DNA of 64,000 nucleotides from Bugulina stolonifera (GCA_935421135.1 OW285189.1:1178001-1242000); one strand, 5' to 3'; counted from the stretch's first letter, positions 22,801 through 32,885 are shown. Notes: generated from the sequence alone by a model not told the origin. A program made the numbers and translations.

Positions 22801-25800
22801 GGAACGCGTTCCTGTAAGAATAGCTCTAATAAATTCTTACCAGAACGGCGTTCTGGTGCGTTCCGGTACACTTTATGCCCTGCTTGACAGTGACTAAAAA
22901 AAAAATTTCGAATGAGCTGTCAGTAGTGGTTTAATGATATCTGTGTATAAAGAATAGGCATGGAAAGTGTCACTTTATAACTGCGTTATTTCTTCTTTAG
23001 CCATTTTCAATTCATAACGACACATAAATTGAATACAGCTTATAGAACCCAGGTAGAGAAAGTTGCTTTTAGGATCTTTGTAGCATTGTATACCGTAATG
23101 CGGGTGTATATAATTGTAGTCTACATGTATGTAACTGTCTTGACACTCGCTGGCATTCATAATATTTTCTAGTCGCTTCATCCTTAACATCCCGGATGAG
23201 TATAAGCAGAGTCCTATACGACTATTCTTCCAGATAGAAAGTGCTCACTGGTTTTATATAGACTTTACAGTTCCTGAGAACCAAGGCCTGAAAGCTGTTG
23301 GTATCAAGGAATTTGCTACACAAAATATCCTTTTATGCCTTACTAGGTTAGCCTACATAGTAGCCTAATGCTTTGCATATATTCATATACAATGTATATG
23401 ATATTATTTTTGTGTGAAGTATTAGAACAGTTTTTGATGTAGTTGAGGCCTAGATATAATATTACACATAGAAGGCAATCTGATTTTAAACTTGATAGCT
23501 TAACTGGAGCTACATTTCCTTGACTCATTATCTATACTTTTCAACCATTGTCCGTTTCTTCACCCTGGAGCTGATAATTGTGAGCAGATGTTAAAGGATT
23601 GGAAAGCTTATAAGCTAACTGTGCCAACATATGGAGTGATACTGCTAGATCCTTCCATGTCCTATGTTCTTCTTGTGCAAGGATTCTCCAAGAGTTGGGG
23701 TTTTCCCAAGGGGAAGATTAATGAAGCGGAAGACCCTATAAAATGTGCTCAAAGAGAGGTGAGTATGTTCTTTTTGTTGTTTTTACATTGTCGATGAGGT
23801 GTATGCGTGTGCGTGCGTGTGTGTGTGTACTTCAACTATTTGAAGAAACAGGTTGTTATCTCCCACTGGTGTATATATTAGGAGTTTACACTCGGTGCCT
23901 CCCATGTCTTTTATTTTCTTAGTTCTTCTAATGTGTGTGATATTGATTCTGATGACTGATTTGGCAACAAGATATGTCTTGTTGCAGGGATCCGAAATTT
24001 CTGGGTTGGTGCGACTCTATGTATGGCAAATATCAGTTTGCATTTTAATACCACCAGCAGTCCAGAAGCTTGCGTTTATCATAAGTTTTATCATAAATGT
24101 TCTCTAACGGCTCATAAAAAATTTCGCAGGTGACTAATTGAAGAAGAAAGAACTTTTTTTGAAGAAACAAAATAGTTAGGTTTTGCATATTTTGTCACAT
24201 GTACATTGTATAAGATATCGTGCTGGATGAGTAGTCACATTCTACTCAATGTTTGTTCCAAACATCAGTTTTTAATAATAGTTTTTGCTAGAGTTGCATT
24301 CAGGTTTTGTAGTACTGGAACTTCCAAGAATGATCTTGTTTGATATCCACCCCTGTGGACAGATTAAGTAAAGTAAATGGCAGACCCTCAATTCTGAGTA
24401 TGTTGGTGGTATTTTATACCACGGCTAGGTGTGTCTTATTTTTATAGTGGTGTGTGAGCTTACCAAGTTCTTAACACCACTCTTCGGTCACTGCCTGTTA
24501 TGAACCCAGCGTGAAGCACTGCTACAAGGCCGGAACAGACATTGCTGGTGCTGCTCCGTGATGTGGCTGCTCCTGTATTGAAGAGGGCAGAGGTGGATCT
24601 TTATCTTGCATGCGGATGAAATACACACAGGGGACCTCCATTATTTTAAGTTCTGATCTGCAGGAACTGTGTGGTCAGCCTAAGGCTGAACAGCTTGTCA
24701 CCACCGGATAATTGAACCTAGGCTGTCTGGACTAGAGGCAAGCATCTTAACCCCTAGGCCATACCGGCCGACAGATTACCATCTCACCCTCAGAAGAGTG
24801 TATGAGCAAGATGTTGTATATAACGTGTTGAAAAGACTCTTCTTCTCACCTTAGCACCTTAGTACAATTACTGTTAAATTTCTGGCATGTACAGGTGGAG
24901 TTTTTACTACGAGTACTATTTTCTACTGTGTTGGGCTCATAATTAACCATTATTTTATATTATACAGTGTATTATACATGTCCAACTTGTGCTATTTCAG
25001 CTATTTGAAGAAACAGGTTGTGATGTATCTGATAGAATAAACCCTAATCACTTTCTGGAGCATACAGCTGGTGATCAGTACTGTAAACTATATATAGTAC
25101 CAGGTAATTGTACATAGTACCAAGTAATTACATATAGTTAATAGTACCAGGTAATTACATATTATAGTACCAGGTAATTGCATATAGTACCAGGTAATCA
25201 CATGTAGTACCAGGTTATCACATGTAGTACCGGGTAATCACATATAGTACCAGGTAATCACATATAGTACCAGGTAATTGCATATAGTACCAGGTAATCA
25301 CATGTAGTACCAGGTTATCACATGTAGTACCAGGTTATCACATGTAGTACCGGGTAATCACATGTAGTACCAGGTAATCACATATAGTACCAGGTAATTA
25401 CATGTAGTACCAGGTATTCATATGTAGTACCAGGTGATCACATATAGTACCAGGTAATTACATATAGTACCAGGTGTTCATATGATGTAGAACCAGGTAA
25501 TTATTTATATCTAGTAATTATTGTACAGGATATTTCAAAAAATGCATGTGTACTTTGTACATCTTGTAGGTATACTGTGCATATTGTGGGTGCACTGAGT
25601 ATACATTGTATATTGTATTGTATGCGCAAGTATGTTGTGTATGTTGTAGGTGCACTGTGTGTATATTATATGTATACTGTGTATATTATATGTATACTGT
25701 GTGTATATTATATGTATACTGTGTATATTGTAGGTGTGTCATTAAACACATACTTCCAGTCGCAGTCTAGGAATGAGATTAAAGCTATGCAGTGGTTTCC

Positions 25801-28800
25801 AGTAAGTTATCTGCCCACCCATAAGAAGGATGCTAGACACACTAAGCAGCTGCTTGGACTTGGACCAAACTCGTTCTTTATGATAGTGCCTTTCATGAAG
25901 TGAGTGAGAGTAACACATAATACAGGCATATGCGTGTATATACAATCATATACTGATATATACAGTACATACACCATATAATCATATGCATACATGTAGA
26001 TGTACGTATATGTACAATCATATATATACATGTGTATATATATATATACACACACATACATTATATATATGATGTACATACAATGATATACTTACATGTA
26101 CATGTAGATCTCTAAAGCGATGGATTGTAGAGAACCCTTATGATCCACATGCAGCTCCAGAAAGGTTTAAGAACGAGGCTCAACGGGCATTTGCTGAGAA
26201 ATCTCTCACTCAATTTCAAGGTTGTACCAATGTTATTCAACCTCAAGGTTGTTCCAGTGTGTGGTTTAATAGATTACTAATTTAGCCAAAGATAGTGGAA
26301 AAAAAGTTTGTTCTCTCAATGATAATAACCTGTCCCTCCAATTATGCCCAGTTTACAGTACGATTCAGTTTCCCGCCATTTAGTTAAGTTTTGAATAGTC
26401 GTTGCAATAGTACATGGTGTTATCTGATCCTTTTATTGTATCTGATAGTTTATTTAGGGCCACAGTAAGACAGCGTCACTGATTGGTCCGATGTACTCCA
26501 ATAAGAATAGCTCATTACAGTGCAACATAACATAACTCCTTGTCTAGTAGGGACCGCCATTGTAGGCTTGGAAGGGACAGTTTTTGGCTGAAGGGATCCA
26601 ACTTTTCTTCTGCTATAGGTGTCTTCGCGACCTAAATTTTAGACCCAGACCAATTTGCGAAATATTTTCCGGCACACATCCGTCACAGAGTCGCGAACAC
26701 ACCGGCCTAGGCCAAAAGCAAAATCCTCGTTTTTGCGCGAAGAAGCCAGGTGTGCCGATGGGCTAGGGATGGTTTCGTCCGACCAAGCAAAATCTCAGGC
26801 CAATAGCCCTTCTGGCTTAGGTCGGACAGCCATCTTGTGATTCTTAGTTGCGACCCGGGTCCGTCCAAGAGGTCGCGGAGACACCTTTTTGTTGGCTTTA
26901 GTGTGTTGAACTGTTTGATGTTCTATCCACCGCATCATAGGTGTATGTGTGCCTAACACATCATCAATTCTTGTGCACCTAACACATCATCAATTCTTGT
27001 GCACCTGACACATCAATTCTTGTGTGCCGAACACTTCATCAATTCTGGTGTGCCTAACACATCATCAATTCTTGTGCACCTAACACATCATCAATTCTTG
27101 TGTGCCTGCCATTGCGTACCCATAATACAGGTGCCATTATTAATAGTGCCATAATATATTCTGAATGCATGATTGCTGTTCTGGTCTGGTTGTCTTATCT
27201 TTGATCACCTTATGTGTAGTCATTTTACATATGAGTATATGAGTTGACAGACTTTTGTATTCTTGGAATTGTAGAGATTCTGGAGAAAGTGAATCCTGCT
27301 CCAGCCGTGCAGAAGTCTCCAGTTGGGAGAAGAAGAGGTAGGAGAGGGACAACCACAGGACAGAGTTACAACCGAGGATCTGTGTCACCCGCACAGCTCA
27401 CTATACAGGTGAGCTTGTGATACACTGTGTGCAGTACTAGTGTACTAGTACACTTTGTGTGAATAGTGGATCAATCGGACCAGCAAAAGAAAAATATCGT
27501 AAGAATCTACTATATTGCCCTGTCTGTGAGGCTTTACTAGTACTTCAATCATTTGATATTTAACGTGAAACGATGAGATTGCTAGAGATTTTACCTTTAG
27601 AATTACATTACACTAAAATTGTTTAGGGATAACTCTCACATTATATGCAGGTGGTGGGGAGGGGGATAACTCTCACATTACATGTAGGTGGTGGGGAGGG
27701 GATAAAGTGTTGGCTACACGAGAAGCTTTGAGCTTTCGTAGGCTGGCTCGATTGTTTGTCGGCCTGACTCCATGGGCTATGTATAGTGCTAGGCTAATAT
27801 ACTGATATCTACATGTACCTATGCAAACAAACGGTTCTTCGTTTCGCCCAAAAAGGAAGCGCTGTCAGCTGAAAGAAATATATATAATAATATGGTTCTG
27901 TGTTTCAGCAAGAGGACCAAAGAGCAGAAGACTACAGAAAGTTGAACCAATTAAAACAGTCGTTAGACATCAAGACAGCGGGTAAGTACACACCTGAGTA
28001 CTGGTTACACACACCTATGTGACAAAAATATGCAGAAATGTTCCCCTTAGGAGTTATTTTTATCCTATTTTAAACTTTGATGTCAAATTTATTTTAGCAC
28101 TTGTGGATTTTCTTCTATTTCTCGTTCAGGGGTTTATTATAGGCTTTGGCCAGGTTAATTTGTACCTTGAGTAAGAAAGGACAACTCCTAATTTTTACCT
28201 GGTTCTCATGCTGGGAAAACTGTCTATTAAAAGCTGCTGATTTCAAAAATAATTTTGAAATTTGCGCTAGACCCCTCAACCATGACCTTTGGCTTGCCCA
28301 AGTTATTGCCATATTAAATTATAATGAAACAGGGTGGGGGGGGGGAGGCATTCATGCACAAGTCATCTCTTGCTAGCGACACAAAGGTACCAGCATAGAT
28401 ATAATATAAACACTAGATAGGACACCCTGTGTTAATGCTCCAATGCTCTTTGTCCTACTAAATTATGGAAAATCCCCACGACGTAACGTAATCTCACCAT
28501 GATACTTGTAGCCTGCAATCATGATTCACACTATATATTATAATGGTGTACTGCAGCATAAACTAGCACCACTTTGGTTTAAACCAAGCCCTGCTGCCAT
28601 AATATCTGTATCCTGGCAAATTGATGTTTGCATAGCACATTACCACATAACAAGCTATCAAATGGTACTAAACACTACCTATTTACCCTGTCTAAAAGGG
28701 CTGAAAAGTGCTAATGTAAACCTACTACATGCATGTTTCAATAGAGCACTGCACAGCAATTAGGCTGCTTCAATTATAAAACTGTTTCCAAAATCCTTGT

Positions 28801-31800
28801 GTTTTGACATATTAATGTTCTGCAAATTTATTACCATGAAAAAACTTGTCAAGTGAGGCTAATGTTCATTGCCATCTCCTCAAAAGTGATTAATTTGTTC
28901 ACATATTTGAAATTATATTTGTCCTAAGTATAAAAATTGGAGCTGCATGCTGTTTTGCCAATAGCTAAACATGTGCTGGCCATGTTAAAGTATATCTAAG
29001 TGCCACATGGATAATTACAGACCTATCAAGTGAGGATAAAAGTATTATGATATTTTTAAAAGCAATAATAATGCTGTGCATGCACGTGTGAGTAACATAG
29101 CTTAGTTTATTGACACTGCAATATAATAAAATATTGTGGCATGATTTGAACATGTCATATCAGCCCATGAATATAAAATAATACTGCCCATGCTCACAGC
29201 AGGCAGCCTTACGGTGTGTAGATACTCCATACTCCAGTGATGTTTCACCTTGCATTTAGCTTTTACACGTACATGACGTATAGTCTACATGTTCTACCTA
29301 TTAGAAAGTTTGTTAGGTCTTGGGAGACTATGTAGGATTTGCTAGATTTTGAACCATGGATAAGCAAGATTATGAGTCAGCGTCAACATCTACTATAAAG
29401 GTAATAACATTTGAAACTTGGAAATCACCTGCAATGCTGTAATGCAACACCAACCCTATTGTCACTGAACTCTGCCAGGTTGCTGAGAAATCTATCAGAC
29501 AGATATTGCAAGCTGAAGGAATGTGTAAGCTAATACATAAGAAAACTGTTATCAGAACGCTCTCCAATGCTGCCACAAATAACATTCCCCAGCGACTTTC
29601 ATGTGCTAGCCATAGCACCTCTCTTATAAAAACAGTTATCAGCAGGTACTGCACTATTCGCATACATCATGAAACATCTAAAGTGGGCAATAAAGGAAAC
29701 CTGCGACAGAAGCTGAGTAGAATAATTTTGTACAACAACATTTAGAAAGGGTAACATTCACCTACAATACCAGTTTTATAATTATTTTTATAATCAAATT
29801 GTTGGAGAAACTAATAATTACATTGCTGGAGAACATAAACATTGTTTTGCAATTATCTGTGGCACTTACATTTTGTAGATAAGCTGTAACATGGTCAGCA
29901 CATGTTTAGCTATTGGCAAAACAGCATGCAGCTCCAATTTTTATACTTAGGACAAATATAATTTCAAATATGTGAACAAATTAATTACTTTTGGGGAGAT
30001 GGCAATGAACATTAGCTTCACTTGACAGGTTTTCCATGGTAATAAATTTGCAGAACATTAATATGTCAAAACCAGGGCTGTAACAACTATTTTTGGCTGA
30101 GGGGGCAAAAACCCCAGGACGGAGTATCGGGCTGCCCAGACAGATACTAAAAATAGCCTAAAGTGATCTCTAACAAATTCCAGTCAAATATGCAGCATCA
30201 CAGGCCGCTTATACTGTCTTTCAGACTATAACACTGCCCGTAACTGTGTGATCAATGTGTACAAAGGTCGCCTTTGGAGAATTTACTCCAACAAATTTTT
30301 GCTTTTAGACAGATTTATGGGGTGGCAAATGCCCACCTTGCCCCCCTGGTTGTTACAGCCCTGGTCAAAACACAAGGACTTTGGAAACAGTTTTATAAAC
30401 AGCCTAATTACTGTGCAGTGATCTATTGAAACATGCATGCAGTAGGTTTACATTAGCACTTTTTAGGCCTTTTAGACAGGGTAAATAGGTAGCGTTTAGT
30501 ACCATTTGATAGCTTGTTATGTGGTAATGTGCTATGCAAACATCAATTTGCCTGGATACAGATATTATGGCAGCAGAGTTTGATTTAAACCAAAGTGGTT
30601 CTAGTTTATGCTGCAGTACACCATTATAACATATAGCGTGAATCATGATTGCAGGCTACAAGTATCATGGTGAGATTACGTTACGTCGTGGGGATTTTCC
30701 ATAATTTAGTAGGACAAAGAGCATTGGAGCATTAACACAGGGTGTCCTATCTAGTGTTTATATTATATCTATGGGTACCAGTGAGCAATTGTAAGCGTCT
30801 TTGGTATTCTCAGCTGTAGCAATGCTGTTAAAGTGTAATGTGCTTCAGCGACAGCATATGTGAAATGTGTGCTCCAAATGACACTTGTTTAATCTTGGCT
30901 GCTGCAATTCTCTCATTTCCGGGCCGATTATCATTGACCTTGACATTCAGCGTACTACTTGGATCCTGATGTTCCAGTGAGTCTGAATAGTATATTTGTA
31001 TTATTGTGTGTGTTGACATGCATCTCTCACGGATGACAATGCTTGGGTTCTCCCATTGGCCATCATCTGTGACGCTTGAGGATCCTCTCATGCAGTTTCC
31101 GTAAATTTTCATTTGTGTCACTGCCACGCATAATGAATCGAGTGATTAGGTAGCTAGGCCATACGATTAACATGTCAGACTAGTGATAGTTAAGGTACAG
31201 TCAATCGGAAACTATTTCCTACTTCCATTAAGTGAGAAAGATTAACTGTCTGAACACATTGTATGCTGGAGTTGGGAGTTGTCCTGACCTTTACATTCAA
31301 CAGCCAATAGCAATGAGGATAGAAAATATGAGTTGTAGACCAACAATTACTGTATTATAATATTGGTGCTCATCAATTGAAAGTAAGATAACTCCCAATT
31401 GATAACACATGAGTCCTGGAAGAGTTGCAGTTCCCATAGAAACCGGTATTGTACATTATTTTATATACATTTATATCATATAAGTTGAATATATGCATTA
31501 TATGGTATATATACGTGTGTGTACAAGTAGAGTATGTAGGTTATCTGATGTATCTACACGTACATATACAAGTAGATGTACATTATAATTATGTACATTG
31601 TACATTAGTTTCAGCAGAGCTGAGACATGCAACGTACAACTACAACAATGTCATGTAGCTGGTATAGGGCTAGCTAGCCCTACTGCTACTGAGATTTTTA
31701 ATGGTTTATGCAGTTTGCAATCTCAGAATTTCAGTACAGTCCTGGTGTGAAATATTGTAATGCTTTCTGTACACTTGCTGTCAACCCTCCTATTACACAA

Positions 31801-32296
31801 ACTGAATAAGGATTATAAGGCTTGACCAGCACTGACTATTTGTTCTTATCAGGTTGACCATAGGTCAGAGTATCATGTCTATTCCATTCTCATGGGTAGA
31901 CCCTAATCTAAACAGACAATTAATGAGTGTAAACAAACAATATGTACCATTGATAATAGGTCAGCTCTCAGCCTAACGCTATAACTTACCTACAAATAAT
32001 GCACAAGGATTAATTACACTTACATGCAATGTCAAGAATACTGAAATGGAGTAACGTACGGTAGGATCACAACAATATACAATGTACATGTATATATTAT
32101 ACTGAACGGTCAAAGACATCCTGTGTTGTGTGTTATCTGTTATTGGTGTAGTCGCAGCAATAATGCAACTTTTAACTTGTTTTTAGAGACTAAAAAGACG
32201 GCCATACTCTTTGATTCTGAACCGCTGCCTTTCACACCTTGCAAAGAGTGGAAGCATTTCAAACTAGATATGAATGACATCATCAAAAATCTATGA
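10850..32296 (+). CDS. DCP2: DCP2 mRNA-decapping enzyme (Nudix hydrolase), 9 exons, 373 aa
   Basis: Catalytic subunit of the decapping complex; it hydrolyses the m7G cap of mRNA in cytoplasm and P-bodies, with DCP1 and EDC partners. Exons: 10850-10899, 23173-23324, 23538-23758, 25001-25103, 25734-25899, 26108-26220, 27275-27408, 27909-27981, 32187-32296. All phases agree. The N-terminal regulatory domain ([13 protein letters not shown], then [11 protein letters not shown]) is followed by the Nudix box at about residues 126-148 (G-x5-E-x7-REL-x-EE-x-G), with the metal-binding glutamates present. Box B follows ([16 protein letters not shown], then LKRWI). The last exon carries the short C-terminal motif [12 protein letters not shown], as in animal DCP2. 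Intron 1 is 12.3 kb and packed with transposons. Intron 2 is AT-AC. The protein is shorter than human DCP2 (about 420 aa), mostly in the disordered tail; a skipped exon there cannot be excluded. Confidence 0.95.
11568..12542 (+). CDS. Retrotransposon ORF1 with PHD-type zinc finger, 324 aa
   Basis: Nucleic-acid-binding companion protein of the non-LTR element. Residues about 26-85 form a PHD-like zinc finger: CGTC, later CDQC with WYHGLC, and WYCDRC as the last pair. A predicted coiled-coil stretch follows (about 105-180, rich in E, K, N and Q). The C-terminal half ([10 protein letters not shown] to the end) resembles the RNA-binding region of ORF1 proteins that accompany endonuclease/RT ORFs. 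It ends at TAA 12540-12542, inside the overlap with ORF2. The frame is open throughout, so this copy is young or under constraint. Confidence 0.85.
   Translation: MPGPDDSNQLDSESKVTKKSGQDGVCGTCNKSECSVRVGSKTSQKWISCDQCSTWYHGLCQSLQATDVNVIIKLETLGVRWYCDRCRVDITTIGKSPPGAGNSPVLSKLNVLEQTVRMFTQTYADVAKANTDRIQKLEQSCETALKETALNIKKAVEINQSAENMMAKNNAQSETEARKNNAILYGIEEKENVTAMHQVEELMRLKLYLHCPAPHQAIRLGKKVESKIRPIKLRFADESSKWEFIKRTNAKATKTPGVFCKVDASKEVRDKEFQLRTQIRKFKEDEADTDTTYRIRNMRIEKQLPSGEWSPLSPALNQTKETTC
12491..15262 (+). CDS. Retrotransposon ORF2: APE-type endonuclease and reverse transcriptase, up to 923 aa
   Basis: Polyprotein for target-primed reverse transcription. The N-terminal endonuclease domain shows [22 protein letters not shown] and GLSDHF. 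The RT domain shows [43 protein letters not shown] and the catalytic LYADDT near residue 670. The C terminus has the [11 protein letters not shown] motif common in CR1-like elements. The frame opens at 12491, but a better start is the in-frame ATG at 12536, whose bases overlap the ORF1 stop in the string ATGCTAA; this suggests stop-restart translation. No frameshift or stop is seen, so the copy may be coding-competent. Confidence 0.9.
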   Translation: MESTESCSKPNKGDHMLRLFLANTRSAKGKASEIAALTNGYNIICLTETHLDETIPDHCIIDVPSKKIFRRDRTLYGGGVLLALDHDIKPREINIDNLGEEILAVGFEPKTIICCLYRPYVHLRNMDKLHTILENITQKFPEHVLILTGDFNLPGIDWNQKLVKPSCQHKNLHREFLDILNEFMLNQIITKPTHIMGNILDLICINTPDYITETDIIQPGLSDHFIVTATLKPVIQRHTAKDIFTVRCYKKADEGTFRERMQQLSEDLAKMEDPNEMWLLFASHLQRNLEDCVPTKELKCKKPNQPEWFGKKAEKLISKQRKTYKKYKQTRDSFFLAKYKQERRTTKKEVRRMKTSFLVNKICGPLARGNSKPFFRHLRNTRMQCPPPMSLQTNDTQTTDDPEECADLLNNFFQQQFCQDHSINEIPPLDAPDESVEITEEGVAKLIVSLGNGKSPGPDRIRKPDLMVDILTTTTCLSHIFRASIKSGRLPDQWKMAHVTPIHKGGEPSQVSNYRPISLTSIPCKILEHIVLHHINKKLDSFLHNRQHGFRRGMSCETQLCATYHDLAKSMEQNKTTHALILDFKKAFDKVPHSLLLQKLRSIPDLDPTLINWIQDFITRRKQRVVLKGHSSGICAVTSGVPQGSVLGPTLFLVYINDLPNTVTCNVSLYADDTLLYQEVNNDQESMEFQKNIDAVQEWSQRWKMPFNASKCHAMAFNVGAQLPAYRLGTTVIPWTDKTRYLGITLQQDLKFDQHIAQKTVKASRILGAIKHTLHCAPTKSRLLAYTSLCRPILEYADTVWDPTSKQTIEYIERIQCKAVRFISNLKGRESVTAAKNLLGLVPLECRRRNHRMTLLHKILQDEESHNTLSSSYNEIVESRSQTTMTTRAAARGELTSISATTNVYHNSFLPRTIRDIRIGYPE
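16077..18726 (-). mobile_element. hAT transposon remnant with transposase C terminus
   Basis: Ends pair as CAGGGGCGGATTTTCAT (left) and ATGAAAATCCGCCCATG (right); AGCCG flanks both sides. On the minus strand about 16890-17400 encodes, with stops, a region like the hAT C-terminal dimerisation domain ([18 protein letters not shown], then [12 protein letters not shown]). GC-rich stretches sit next to each end. A smaller inverted-repeat element is nested at 17991-18305. Lies in DCP2 intron 1. Confidence 0.8.
17991..18305. mobile_element. Small inverted-repeat element (MITE) nested in the hAT remnant
   Basis: About 315 bp whose ends, GCATTAGAGGCTAC and GTAGCCTCTAATGC, are exact complements. The inverted similarity continues about 60 bp inward through AT-rich sequence. 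No target duplication could be recognised. Confidence 0.7.
18830..20010. other. Unassigned segment in DCP2 intron 1 with composition unlike its surroundings
   Basis: More GC-rich than the neighbouring intron, with overlapping open frames on the minus strand at 18903-19325, 19130-19366 and 19354-19593, and on the plus strand at 18997-19257. I recognise no domain. It may be a decayed transposable element; it lies directly after the hAT remnant that ends at 18726. Confidence 0.35.
21363..22882 (-). mobile_element. hAT transposon remnant with dimerisation domain
   Basis: Ends CAGGGCTTAAAGTG and CACTTTATGCCCTG pair with one mismatch; the flanks CTCGACAC and CTTGACAG look like a decayed 8-bp target duplication (6 of 8). 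The minus strand at 21630-21869 encodes [18 protein letters not shown] and downstream residues, the hAT family C-terminal signature. The rest of the transposase is lost. Lies in DCP2 intron 1. Confidence 0.82.
23325..23537 (+). other. U12-type AT-AC intron (DCP2 intron 2)
   Basis: The 213-nt intron begins with ATATCCTTT (23325-23333), an exact match to the minor-spliceosome 5' splice-site consensus. It ends in AC (23536-23537), and a branch site TTCCTTGAC (23516-23524) puts its adenosine 14 nt before the end. Splicing here joins A to TT in frame and gives KEFATQ-IFNHCPFL, matching the family pattern DFAKAVFSHCPFL. No GT-AG alternative restores this junction. Confidence 0.93.
23836..23856 (+). 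repeat. Partial duplicate of DCP2 exon 4 start inside intron 3
   Basis: These 21 nt are identical to the first 21 nt of exon 4 (25001-25021), the part that encodes LFEETGC of the Nudix box. The preceding bases read TTCAA where the real acceptor has TTCAG, so the duplicate lacks an AG acceptor directly before it. The similarity then fades. Confidence 0.75.
24480..24773 (-). mobile_element. tRNA-derived SINE in DCP2 intron 3
   Basis: Read on the minus strand from 24773, the head resembles a tRNA with a box A (TGGCCTAGGGGTTAAGATGC) and a box B (GGTTCAATTATCC, about 24706-24719). A tRNA-unrelated body follows to about 24480. It does not fold as an intact tRNA gene in my reading, so I call it a SINE. 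Confidence 0.65.
25085..25495. repeat. About 20-bp repeat that starts in the DCP2 exon 4 donor
   Basis: Units of the form ATAGTACCAGGTAATCACAT, about 20 copies. The first unit is the end of exon 4 plus donor (ATATAGTACCAG then GTAATTG). Many units therefore contain CCAGGTAA, a donor-like site. Confidence 0.95.
25560..25733. repeat. TGTATACTGTGTATATTGTAG-like repeats before DCP2 exon 5
   Basis: Degenerate 18-22 bp units lead directly into the exon 5 acceptor. Two earlier units also contain TTGTAGGT (near 25566 and 25642), which resembles the real acceptor TTGTAG followed by GTG. Confidence 0.7.
26618..26885. mobile_element. MITE with GGTGTCTTCGCGACCT ends, copy 1 (DCP2 intron 6)
   Basis: About 268 bp, GC-rich relative to its surroundings, with ends GGTGTCTTCGCGACCT and AGGTCGCGGAGACACC. 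A diverged relative lies at 57118-57278 and shares the GATGGTTTCGTCCG and CGACCCGGGTCCG-like blocks. Target duplication not clear. Confidence 0.75.
26949..27108. repeat. 27-bp tandem repeat, about 6 copies, DCP2 intron 6
   Basis: Units of GTGCACCTAACACATCATCA plus ATTCTT, with small changes between copies. Confidence 0.9.
28394..30773. mobile_element. Long-terminal-inverted-repeat transposon with about 590-bp arms
   Basis: Begins CATAGATATAATATAAACAC and ends with its complement, flanked by the perfect 8-bp direct repeat GGTACCAG (28386-28393 and 30774-30781). Arms run about 28394-28986 and 29887-30773; the right arm is interrupted by the nested element at 30073-30363. The roughly 900-bp centre has no long ORF, so it is non-autonomous. 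An 8-bp duplication fits hAT or P superfamilies; I cannot decide. Lies in DCP2 intron 8. Confidence 0.9.
30073..30363. mobile_element. hAT-type MITE nested in the long inverted-repeat element
   Basis: 291 bp with termini CAGGGCTGTAACAAC and GTTGTTACAGCCCTG, flanked by the perfect 8-bp target duplication GTCAAAAC (30065-30072 and 30364-30371). The undisturbed left arm of the host element reads straight through this site, confirming the insertion and its order. Confidence 0.93.
30782..32186. other. DCP2 intron 8, 3' part
   Basis: No recognised coding exon between the long inverted-repeat element and the last DCP2 exon. A minus-strand open frame at 30828-31127 has no family resemblance that I know. 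Confidence 0.4.
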
Positions 32297-32365
32297 CTGG
32301 ACAGAATGGTCACTGTCACTGTACAATATGTTCATATACCCACAAACAGGGTTTAGCATCTATAC

Positions 32366-32500
32366 GCCTATGGTATTGCCTGGGGACAGTTACCTATGGT
32401 ATTGCCTAGGAACAGTTACCTGTGGTATTATCAGGGGACAGTTACCTGTGGTATTACCAGGAGACAGTTGCCTATGGTATTACCAAGGGACAGCTATCAA
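32366..32500. repeat. 26-bp tandem repeat in the presumed DCP2 3' UTR
   Basis: About five units of CTATGGTATTGCCTGGGGAC plus AGTTAC, starting about 70 nt after the DCP2 stop codon and before the candidate AATAAA at 32802. Confidence 0.85.
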
Positions 32501-32796
32501 GCTCTATTACCTTTCAATTGTAGACTATTGGTGCAAGCAAGACTGGTTTTACATCTTGCTTAGTGTAATGTTTTTATCATACATGTATACACACACACAC
32601 ACTGATATTATATTTATTTACAATACATGTAGAATTGGTATTTTGATCAACAGTTACAATGATCTACTGTAATATATGAAACTGTGTAGATAGTAAATAA
32701 TAATATATATACTACTCTAGATACATGTATCTTCGTTGATGTACTTTATTATGTTTACCCAATGCAAACCATTTTCCTCATGGCTCTGAATTATCA

Positions 32797-32830
32797 AGAA
32801 AAATAAACTTAGCCTCAACATTTTATTTAA
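32797..32830. promoter_or_regulatory. Facing polyadenylation signals of DCP2 and CHID1
   Basis: AATAAA on the plus strand (32802-32807) lies about 506 nt after the DCP2 stop. TTTATT at 32822-32827 is AATAAA on the minus strand, about 59 nt after the CHID1 stop. If both are used, the two transcripts end within tens of bases of each other and may overlap in antisense. No other evidence for their use is visible. Confidence 0.55.
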
Positions 32831-32885
32831 CATTATCACTCACTGTGTAACTAATAGAATTCAGATAATAATAAGAGTGAGATTT

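Noticed and set aside
23325..23358. Reading DCP2 exon 2 through to a GT donor near 23354
   Set aside because: It would add LLCLT residues not in the family and break the match to FSHCPF; the AT-AC pair solves the junction exactly.
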